This document shows positions 36,801-48,800 of a DNA stretch of 64,000 bases, piece by piece. The notes beneath the pieces are model-generated. The model was not told the origin of the DNA. It did not search any database and worked only from the letters and a program-made list of their open reading frames with translations. Position 1 is the stretch's first letter. Every line of letters starts with the position of its first letter. Origin of the DNA: Hippasteria phrygiana. Its lineage: Eukaryota; Echinodermata; Asteroidea; Valvatida; Goniasteridae. A program made the position numbers and the translations under genes. Location: contig JAZGUH010000070.1 in assembly GCA_037893225.1 (NCBI GenBank), positions 868,001 through 932,000 of the forward strand. The letters are read 5' to 3'.

Positions 36801-39800
36801 CGTGACGCGCCCCAGATATGCTATGGCGCCATCATGTCTGGGGCGCCCTACTCGTCCGGGTAGCCATACGCGCCTTGACTAACGGCTACAGGGCAGTTTT
36901 CCAACGATTTCCAGCTGGAAATCGTTGGAAAACGATATATATTTCCACTTTTCTTGACAACGACAGCACACCTGGTGCCATCATTTCACAGGATGATTGA
37001 GACTACTATCAACTTACAGTCTAGTAATGTATTTTGTAATAATTCAGTAAAACGAACATGCAAATTTCCAAATATCTCGCGAATGCAAAATGCTACAGAC
37101 CTCAGACATACACCATATGAAAGCTTATAAAATGGCCTTTCCAGTTATATATAAAACACTATTTTCAAATTTTCAACATAATTGCCCTTTTTGCAGAGTG
37201 GGTCACATATTTCAATTTACAGCAAGTTTGGACACAGTTTTCAAATTCTGGCTAAAATCCCTGTCTAGCCCTCCATGTACAAATCTTTGTATTTCAGCCG
37301 GAATTCCGGACTCAAACTATAATAAAATCAATGCTAAATACTATTTCTACATCTTCTCTTCCCAAAACAAATTCTAAAATTTGAGTACAAACTTGCCCTG
37401 TAGCTGTGCCAATCGATACCGAGTTTTCTGGAAAGGTTCTCCGGAATACTTAGTCCTGCATCAACAAAGTCCTGTGGCAGGAAAAAGGGTCATAGCGAGA
37501 CAAATTTTAGGAAATGGCAAATTATTCTGTGAGAAATGGAAATCAAAGTTTGAATTTCCCTTTCAGAGACTGGAAGTGCCTCATGGATCTGTAAAACATG
37601 CAAATTGACTGTTTTATACAAAAACTAGCTTTACCTGGCTCCAGTCGAAATACAGTCCCTCGGCATTGAAACCGTTTTCCCTGTAATCCCGGAAGAACTC
37701 GCAGCCAGGGTAAGGCACGGACACGAGGTTGAAGTCAGCATACCGATGCTCCTTGTCAACTTTCTCTGACGACGACACGCTTTAGACAGCAAACACAAAA
37801 AGAATGTCTAAACGATTAGCTTAGTGACAGAGCCAATGGCCTGCTGTTATACATGTAGTTAAACTGTCATGACAGCTGTTAAAACTTAGCAAGAAGACCA
37901 CTAGTCTCACAGCTGACTAAGGTCAAGACAGTCACGTCCGTGCACTCCATACATACAGCTACATGTATACTAAATAACTAGAGTGCTAACTCGCTTTGCA
38001 GAGTGAAGTCTGCTAGGCTCATCCATGTTTGTGCTCAAATCTGTAGAAACATTGAAATATAGTACAGCTTTTTCCATATTCTTGTAACGATTTTCATGCA
38101 TTCAACAACACAACATTGTTTATGTTAACAATGGAAGGTATTAAGTAAAGCCACGTTCAAAGTAAATGAATAAATTATTGCTTTTTCAAGTAAAAGTTGA
38201 ATGCAAAATGGCAACGCACTCATGTTTTCTGATTAACCCTCCCTCTCTCAAGGCCAAAATGGAGCCAACTACCCTATCAAAACCTATCAAGTGATAGGTT
38301 GAAAACACACACAAACTGTAAGAGTTGGTGGGTAGATTTTGTGATAGGCTGATAGTTATAATAGTAGGAGGGTTAATGAAATTGTTCTCGTCACACAGTG
38401 TACACACACACAGCATGGCCATGCGTAGGATGGCTTCCAAGTATTTGGTGGATGGAATGAGGACTTGGCACTCTTAGTAACTTAATATACCATAGCTCTG
38501 TGGCACACTCGCTGCTGAGGGTGCTAGATGTAACTGGCCTACAAACAAGAGTGACTTGTGGCTACATAGGAAAAAAAGGTCCTTCATCACATCATCATGA
38601 TGGCATAGACAGTAGAATGCCACTATAACAAACATCATGGGATCCACCAAAAATGTTCACTGTAGTGGTTCGTTGGTTATAGTGAATAACGGTATGTATT
38701 AAATACATCAATTTGGGAGCCAGAGATAATGCTTGTTATAACCAAATGTCCGGTATAGTGTAAGTATCGAAATTGTATGCTATAAAAAGTAGTTTCCAAG
38801 AATTTGCTTACCTGCAAAATGCAATGCAATGCAATAAGTTTTAAACCATAGGAAAAGGTGCTTCGTACCACAGGTGATCATTTCTAAGGTACCTGACTAC
38901 TACAACAAATAATACACTTTTTAAACTATTTTGTGCATTTGAAAATATCTTCATTGCTAGAAATGACAATGTCTCTTTACAGTGTTAATGTGTACAAGAG
39001 AATATCTGACTGCAAGAGAATATCTGACTGCAAGACAAAATCCACGGTAAGGCAATTCAGTATGAAATTTTTTTAAATATTTAAATTCCAGTTGGAAATA
39101 ACACCATTCGTGCATTTGATGAATATGAAAACTTATTTTTTGAATAAAGTGAAAGCTATTACGAGCAGCCCACACCATGCTCTTGTTCAAGAGCGCCCCA
39201 CTGACTTACTTCATTCCAAACTTGACTTTCTTGTTCTCCACCATGAGGTCTGAGATGCAGCCAACTGACAGCATCTTGAGAAGTTTGATGTCTTGGCCTC
39301 TGAAACGATCAAACAGTGGCCACTCGTTGCTCCCTGTACCACTACTATGGTTTACATTTGAAGAAACAAAACCACAAAAACTCACTTAGACTAAACTTTA
39401 GCAGAATTAATTTGGAACTGATAGAGACCGTATTAAATACCCACAGTCCCACGGCGGCAACAACAATAGGCAGCCATATTGTGGGGTAGGCATATGATAA
39501 TATTGGCACGTACTATTGTATGGGTGCCATGATGTCATATTCGATACGGTCTATACAATAGCTTTCACATAAAATCATGTTCTTTCAACAGAACAAAACT
39601 AATGGCTTTTCACTATTTCCTCATGAGCCGGATGACAGATTGAGCTCAAACCTTCCCAGGTGTGCCATTTCCTGTATATGTTGAATCACAAAAAATATGA
39701 ATACTGTTTGCAACTATTTTGTCAGCTATACCCATGCTGCATCATAGCTTTATCTCTATACAGGGGTCATTCTAGAAATTTGGGGTCAAAAAGTGTGACA

Positions 39801-42800
39801 TTTTTGGTGTCCCTGTTACACCTGACCTGTGTAATTTTCCTGTGTATCATTGAAATTAACCTTTACACTATTTTTTTACTTGTTTGGCAGGTACTTTGCT
39901 TTACACAATCACTCTTGGAGATGGAAGGCCTTAAAGAATGTGTCCTGAATTGCAAAATCTTATACATGTCAGATGTAACAGGGAAACCAAAATTGGACCC
40001 CAAATTAACAGAATGACCCACATGAATACACAAACATTTATAATGGCAATATGTATTTGTTACTGTGGCTTCTGATCCATTTTCGTCATCACAGATCATG
40101 TCGTACCTTGTTGTATTCTGCCTGGCTAACATATCTTCATTGTTGGTGGCTTGAGATCCTAAACTCTCTCCGCCTGAGGAAAAAGAAGACTGAAATATTA
40201 GCCAATGAACTTAGAGAAAATCTTGAAACTGGGTTTTGTGATTCGGTCATGACTGAAGACTTTTGGAGGGAATTTCAAAGCAGACTGAAAGGCTACACTA
40301 GTTTTTCATTTTTTGACTACTTACATCATCAGTGTTGGTTTAATGGTAGAAGACAGAATTTACATTGACGATTATGTAAATTTAACTCCTTTTGCTGGTA
40401 TGTTTTAACCCTAACCCTGCCAGACGCAGCACAGTGCATCTGTGCTGACAGCTCCACTTTGCTGCACTCTCCACACAAGTCAATGTGACAAAGTATGCAA
40501 TCTGATGCGTCTGGCAGGGTTCTAGCAAACATGCCCTAGAGGGTTAGGGATAATGGGGCGCCGGTAAGCCAGATGGGCTTGTGCAGCCAAGCGTAACACA
40601 CACATGAGGCTTGTGCAACCACATGTAACAACCACAATAATCGAACAATAGATTGAATATTCAGAAAGTGCGGGTATAACTGTCAACCAGCCAGGTCGGC
40701 TTGTTCAAACTGTGGCTATAGCTGTCATCCGGGTTTAAGGGGTAAAACACGGTTTCCCCTTCCTAATGCAGTATTTGTCACTGTGTGCTCACTGCTTTTT
40801 GCAAGTCCATGGGAAAAATTCACCGGCGTACTCAGGTGGAACTTGAACCACAGACATCTGCTTAATAGTGCAGACGTCTTAGCCATTTGACCACTCAGCT
40901 TGCAAGTACTCACTGCTATCAAATTGGAATGGCCAGGCGATCCTGGAAAGATCAGCGGACGAGTGGTTAAGACATCTGCACTAGTAAAAAAGAGGTCGTG
41001 GGTTCAATTCCCGCGACAGTTGCCTGTGAAGTTTTACCCACATTTCAGAAAGCACCCTGCTTAAATACTATGTACAGAAGGGTCAAAATGTGTTTAACAT
41101 CAGTGTGGGCTTGAAACTTATCAGTCATATTGCACAGACAGACAAACTGACAAATGTCAACAGCAAGGACAACAACGACAGAGACAATGAAGTGTTAAAT
41201 GGCCAAACAAACAGTCAGTGTAAACAAAGACTGGGGGGAAAACAAAGAGATTAACAGATGGCTAGAAACAGAGAGCCAGATATGTAGAACTCCTGACTTC
41301 GGGCTTCAACTTGAACACACAAATACAAGTCTGAAGACAGCTAGCATGCATGTATGTATATCAACACTGACTTGCCTACCTGAAAAGAAATAATCTAGCC
41401 CAGACCGACCGTAGATCTCTGGTCCACCAGACAGTGTCGCAGACCTGCAAATGTGCTGTGAATTTCAACAGAATATACACTCGTCAAACAAACCACAAGG
41501 GAAACAGACCAAGCGAATTGAATACATTTGTGAACAAAGAAAACTGGCAGGAGCGGGATTCGAACCTGCGACATCCGGAATACTGTACCGGTGCTCTACC
41601 AACAGAGCTATCTTGCCCTACAATGTATGTTGGCAGTATCCCAAATTGTCAGTGTCTTTAATTGTTCGGGGGTGCTAGTCAGAAGTCATAAACCCATAAT
41701 GTCGTATAGCGAGAGATCACACATCCCTGGCTTTACGGCAAGATAGCTCAGTTGGTAGAGCACCGGAACGGTATTCTGGAGGTCACAGGTTCAAATCCCA
41801 CTCCTGCCAGCTTTCTTTGTTCACTTTGAGATACACTTGTATGAAACTTAGATCAATTCAATACAATCTTTCATTCAGTGTCCACTTTGTGCAAAATTGT
41901 TCGTAGTTTTATTAACCCCAAACCTCACAGATCAAGCAAAATCCATGTGGGGTTTTGGAGGAATTTGTAGGATAGAGGGCAGTGGATCCCAGCAACTAAT
42001 TTACATGGGGTTTAATAGTGTGACTGGTGGAGTTTGGAAGATTCAGGAAGGTTCCTGTCAAAAATCCCTATGGGTTGGGTTTAAGCAGCTGACCTCCATT
42101 TTAAAGGTACACACCGGTCTCTTGGGCGATTTTGGGGCGATTTTAGGCGGTAAATTAGATTTCACCATGACTGGAAAGGTTTTCTCAATTAGAATATAAA
42201 AGTCCAAGCGCGACAACTTGAAATTTTCCCGTTTTCGTGTAATTTAAAAAAAAACGTTAGTCACGTGACTTTCTTGCACCAAATTTTGGTTCACGAAACT
42301 CACGTGATCATTAGAGCTAGTTTTACTTCCAGCCGTAAAACCTTTCAATAACTGAACCAAATTCCAGTTTAATTTAACCATAATAAGCATAGCCCCCGCG
42401 GCTGGCGGGGCGAAGTCCCAGCTTAGAGCAAGTTCGGGCGCGAACTTGCTCATAGCTGCCGCATAAATCCTATCAACGCTGCACTTTGATCGTCGAGCTG
42501 GTGAGGACCGCCTAGTGGTTGGACCAGCTAACCTAGCCAGATGGAAAACGCTGAGGGACCAAGCCCTCGAACTTGAGACTGATTATTGAGACATGGAGGG
42601 GGTTGCTGTGTGTGTGTGAAATTGTGTACATGTACGCATGTCACAGTTTACATGGTTTATTTATCCAAAGAAGACTTTTCCATTCTCCTGTGGTTATTGA
42701 CCTATAGTGTCGATGCAACCCATGAAGCAATGCTCTCCATGACTCGTGATCTTGTTGATTGATCTCTCACTGTTTATTTAGTATAATTCTGGCCGTCCAA

Positions 42801-45800
42801 CCGTGCAGACTGGATCACCGTGTCCTCTATTTGATTTGCAATAGTTGTGGGATCCATAAGCAAAGCACCAGTCTACAGGCAATCTTGCGCAAAAACTGGA
42901 CGGTTGTTGCGGCTGGAAAAGCGCATACGTTAACCTTTGACCTATTTCGTTTTTTTTACCATTTCTCGTTAATGAAAAGACATTTTGGAGAAAAAAATTT
43001 CACAACAACCTTTTAAATAGTATAATCCATGATTCTGAATTGCTTATTTGAGGCCGGTTGAGGCCGGTGTGTACCTTTAATCTGATTTTCACTTCTGATT
43101 GGTATGGTATTGTGAAGTCCATGGGTGCGTTTCACTCAGGGTGCGTTTCACTTAGGGAACGTTGCCAATGTTTGCCAACTACGTGAACAAATTTCCATAG
43201 GATGTGCAAAAAAAGTGGCGAACGCTGGCGAACGTTTGTGTTTTTCGCATGAGTGGAACTCACCTCATATCTAAAGGTAAATCTTTGAGACAGAAGCCCA
43301 TCATGGTTAATTACATTTTGCTGAAAGACACACCTTCAAGGCACCCAGTCGTACTTTCCCAATACGTGCGAGGACAATGCTTTGTGTTTCCTATTCATTT
43401 AATATAACCCAACCCCATAGACTAAGCACGTACTTCTACGTGCGAGGACCGATTTCAACAAAGGACTTGACGTGCGTGGACTAAAAGGTTTCTTTGTATT
43501 TCCTTTGTCCTCTTGTCCTCGGAACTATATACAGAACCTGTACACCCAACCAAAACCCAGACCAACGGTGTCATTACAAAATGGCAGAGGATATCATGCC
43601 GTACCTTTCCCTCGTAGAGGATAATAGGGACAACAAAGCGCTGTCTACACCTGGCAAAACGAGACTTTAGCATCAGCTCACGGATCTTCTGAATGTCGTA
43701 GAGAGATTCAACACTGCAAATCACAAAGACAATCAATCAGAAATTATCAGTAGTTATGCAGCACAATATTTTTTGCAAAAACATAGGGATATGTGGTTCC
43801 AACTACTGCATTTACACGGTTCATTTGTCACAAACTCTAGAAAAAAAGTACATTGGTTGGCATAGCAACTGGTTCTAAAAACAATCTAACATGACTGCCG
43901 ATCATTCAGTAAAAGGGTTGTTTGTCTATTTATAATCCATCCTTGGTACTATGATCAGTGCTCAGGCACTGTTTCGTCTCGGGGACTAGATCTGAATGAT
44001 AGGAAATGAAGAACGAAATGTTAGTTTTAGGTGTGGGGGGGGGGGGGGGGGGGGGGAATGCCAGAAAGTAAGATCCGAGGTAAACCCACACATTCAAGTA
44101 GGGACTGAAATACACAATCCACATGTATAGTGGGATTCGAACCAGGGTCACAGAGGTGGAAGGCTGAGCCAAGAACAATGTGCCAACTTGACTGCCCATC
44201 CATGACTGCCCTACCATGTTAACCCCTTGCGTATGGATGACGCCATATGGCGTAAAAAAAAAAGTGCCACCAGGCCGGATGACGCCGTTGGCCACCGTTT
44301 GTGCAGTTTCAATCCATTATTGGATTATTGTTTATGTCATGCTTGACTGCACAAACACATTGTAGCGCATTGATTTGGCTGCTAGAACCGCTGCAACACC
44401 CCGTCGTCTCCCGTAAAATACCGTGCCAAAGGGGTTAACACAGCATGATTTTGAAGTGATTCCTGTTATAAACCAATGCTGGCATGATTGCATAATCTGT
44501 TTCTAAACACCACAGTGCTCCATCATTTCTTCAATACTCTATGAAAGTTGTTCCCATTTTTACAGAATAGCACAGTATGGGTCCACATACTGACCTCGTG
44601 TGAGAAACGGTAAGATCTTGCATGTACAACACAAATGAACTGAATTAGGTTTGAGACCTGCACTTAAGCTCCTGAAGGTTAAATGCTACCTACTGATTAT
44701 AGCACATGCACATGTACCTTTGTTGGGGTTTTTCTTGTGTATCCGGCCCATTGCTGCTGGACAGCATGTATTCCAGTATGACTAGCTTCTCTGGGTAGTG
44801 ACCGCACAGCTCACCATTCGAGTTGTAGATGACCTGGTCAGTCAAATCACAAAAAAGCTTAAATCCCCTAAAAAACAATAATCTTCATGTGCACTTACAT
44901 GGTACTAAATCTGCTATTATTCATTTATTATTTCTCAAGAAAAACAGCCAATTTTGTATTTAAACACTTAAGAATGCAACACATTATCTAAAGCATCTCA
45001 GTGTTACAGGTAAACCTTGTGTTTTAACCCTCCTATACTTATCACAGCCTATCAAAAACTCTAAACACCAACTCTCACAGTTTGTGTGTGTTTCAACCTG
45101 TCACTTGAAATGTTTTGATATACATGTATAGGGTAGCAATTAATTTCTTTACCCTACAGTGTCTGCAACACTACCGTAGTTCAAGCTTTACTAACCATTG
45201 CTCAATATAAAAGAGTTTTCAATTTTGGACAGTATTAATGACAAACAGCTGTATGAATATTGAGTGATTGTGGCCATTGTAGTAATTCAGAGCAATTAGA
45301 AAAAGAGAGTTTTTAGTTCAAATTTTGTTGCATCTGAGGATTTTTTCGCTTGGCATACATTGTGTACATGTACCTGTATGTGTAACGGCCTGCTGAATTT
45401 GCCAAAGTTTCTAGGTGCCTTGAAAATGTTATTCTTAAAATGAATTACTGTTCCACTTCCTTTGATCATGCACAATTATCTATTGCATATGAAAGTTTCT
45501 TTCAGATGACCTACACTCATGATGACTCACAACTAGAGTTTAATGATTAGTGACTCAAACGAGTCTCCATCAAGTTGAATTTTCAATGTCTCAGAGTCAG
45601 GCTCAAGTCCTAATGATGAATACTCTGACTTGACCTTAAACTTGACCTTTCAGAATTGGATTCATAAAGGTTCAGAACTTCAGACTCAATGGACTATTTG
45701 TCAAACTGCAGCTACGTCCGTCATTCATATCCAGGGTATTTTGGCTAGAAACCCTGCCAGACACATCAGATTGCATACTTTGTCACAATGACTTGTGTGC

Positions 45801-48800
45801 AGATTGCAGCAAAGTGAAGCTGTCACCACAGATGCACCGTTAGGTTAGGGTTAAACAATAAACAAGGATCCCTTCATAATTGTTTAAAAAAGTTGTTATT
45901 GTGTTTTTACAATATGCGTTTCATATAATGAATGCATCAAGTTCTATCAGTGGCGTATCCAGCATTGGGCGGAGCCCGCGTACCCCCCCCCCCCCCCCCC
46001 CCCCCAGTTTGCAGGCCCAGAAAAAAAAATCAATAATGAAAAAAATCAATAAAACTATTCATTAATAGTCCTAATTTTCGGGGGAAGCATGCCCGCAGAC
46101 CCCCCAAGCGCTGGCGTGCCTACGGCACGCAGGGCTGGCAGCCCAGGTAAATTTCACCCCCTGTTTATCAATTTCTGGATACGCCACTGTCTATTCCTCA
46201 ACATGGTTTGAATCACATACATGTACAAAGCTGCCGTACATACTACAGAAAGCACACAGCCTGTCAGAAATTAAAACCAACAGTTATCACCAGAAGCAGT
46301 GTGAATGAAGTTGCGCAGCATTTAATATCAGATTTTTCATTATTGAGCATGTGACTTGTGACTCAGACACGAACTTGACCTTCGCGACTCGTGAATCAGA
46401 CTCAACCTGCAAAAAACAGAACCCAGACTCGGATTACCCAATGGGGCTTTGACCCAGACTCAAATTAAAGTTTGATCACCCCATACAGATGCCTACTCAC
46501 TGTGTACTTGTAGTCTCTACCAAACAGAGCCAAGCATTTCCTTTCAATGACTTCCACCTGCAAAAAAAAGAAGACAAAAATTGTGATTCTCTCTAGTAAG
46601 CCTACCGGAAATCAGAAAGCCACTTGCTAAAATAATCACCACTTTGAATGGGTTATAAATATCCCTTAATGCTGAACTTCCCTTTCAATCATACACAGGC
46701 CTTGACCTATTTGCCACGACCTCCAACATGACCAATTCGTTTTTGTGTTTTTATGTCACTTTGATTTTTGAAAGTAATGTATTCAGTGATCAAAATTTGA
46801 ATATAAGCAAATGTTGTGCACTGTGACTCCCTCCCTCCCCACCCCCCCCCCCCCCACCTTTCATCAAGTATTGTTGCCTAATAGTAGTGTCAATGAATTC
46901 AAACTCATTCAGTCAAATGTTGGCACTCTATTTTTCTTTAATGTGTAAAATGTAGGGACATGTACATGTACACGTACATCTGTATCTCAAAATTTAGTCC
47001 TAAACTTAGCAAGTATTTCTGTACTTAAACCCTAACCCACCTCAATCATCAAAAATCCTCCTTGCAGTTCTGGAGGATTTTAAGGGATTGAGGATGAATG
47101 GTGTTTCAAGAAAAAGAGGATTTTTGAGGATTGAGGATGAATGGTGTTTGAGAAACAGCAGGATTTTAGAGGATTGGGGTGAATGGTGTTTGAGAAACAG
47201 AAGGATTTATTTTGGAGTAACATAAATGCAAAAATTTGGAGGATTTTGGAGGATTGAGGATGAATGCATTTTTTGGGGCAGGACAATCGGAGGATTTTGG
47301 AGGATTGAGGATGGTTCCTAGCAAAAAGGGTCTAGAGGGTTAAAGGAACCATGCTTCTCAGATTTGCCGGATAGCATTTTATTTCATAAATACATTCATT
47401 CATATGTATTAAATGTGAATTAAAAGCCAAACTGGTTCAAGTGAAGTTTTAGTGTGATTATTTGCCGCCCAAAAATTGCCCCCCCCTTTTTGGAATTTGT
47501 TGAGACTCAAATTGAGGGCGCTGTTCGTGACGTAGATCGAGGCACCGAAATTCATGAATGGACTCGATAGTCTGGACCCGTTAATGACGCCTGGGTGCGA
47601 GACGAGCATCAAAGCATGTCCGCGTGGGTACGCGTACCCGTACGGTATACGTATACGGCAGAGCACGTGTATACTATGTAGGGCCTACACGTACGTATAC
47701 GTACACCAAGCTGTACACCCTTGTACTGTACGTGTACAAAATGTATCCGCATGTACATGTACGTACACACTAGGTCTACACGTGCAATTTCGTACATTGT
47801 AAGTTGCAACAACTATACATCGAACTTACCCTGATTTTCTCCCTTTTAGCGACAGCTCCTCGGGGAATGGGCCGTTTAACTGCTTTCGCCTGTACCTTAC
47901 TCACATCTGGGAACTTTGTTGGGATGGCAGTGGACTTGAGCATATTTTTAATGGCTATCCCAAAGGAGTTGAAAATACCAGTATCGAAACACGACTGCTC
48001 AAAGTGGTCGCTACATAACGCTGAGAAGCTGCTGGGACCGGACCACTTCGCTCTTGTCACCTTCACTTTCGCCGTCCAAATTCTCCGATATTTCGCATCA
48101 GTTGGAAATAAATGAAGGCTTACTCCATCCTTCGTTGTTTTGCTGCATCCAGCAGCCACACACCTTGTCGGCATGGCCGAAAAACGCTATATTTTGCTTA
48201 GATTTTGGACGAAGAATGTACACTCAATTTACGCGTGATGAATGGTGCTGGCTCGAGCAGAATATGTAATGTTCCTCGATCTACGTCACTCACTTATGTT
48301 AATGAGGGTCCCACTCAGGGGGCGGAGTAGCTTGGACAAACATTTTCAAAAAATGTTTTTTCATATTTAATCTGGGAAATAGTTGACTCTGGTAACAAAA
48401 TATCATTGTCAAGATAATACTTTATTGTTTTAAGCAGGAATAATGCAATGTAAATCCTATTTCATGGTTCCTTTAAGGTTAAAGGGTAATTCAGTTTGTA
48501 AATGTTTGCAATTATTTTGTAACCCTAATCCTTCTGGGCATTTTTGCTAGAACCCTGCCAGACGCATCAGATTGCATACTTTGTCACATTGAATTGTGTG
48601 CAGAGTCCAGCAAAGTGGAGTCAGCACATACATGTACAATGTATGTGCAATGTATGCACTGTGCTGCGTCTGGCAGGGTTAGGGTTAATGTAAAATTACT
48701 CAAACCCCCAACAATTAACTTATTTTCAACTCCAAGCAAAATAAGTATGTAATACATGAACATGTACATTAAAATGTTTTTTCTGTAATTATCAAGATTA

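Noticed and set aside
40051..40368. 105-codon frame on +
   Set aside because: It overlaps MTMR14 exon 6 on the opposite strand and shows no domain.
41445..41455. Alternative acceptor TTTGCAG for MTMR14 exon 5, 11 bases downstream
   Set aside because: It breaks the frame with exon 4. The upstream TTCACAG acceptor restores K-HICRSATL exactly as in the family.
41738..41811. Functional tRNA gene
   Set aside because: A and B boxes and a cloverleaf-like fold are present, but several degenerate copies share the same flanks (17281, 29966, 41532), which marks a SINE.
44834..44867. 5' extension of MTMR14 exon 3 encoding GFKLFCDLTDQ
   Set aside because: Out of phase with exon 2; the acceptor TGACCAG|GTC gives the expected VIYNSNGELCGHY.
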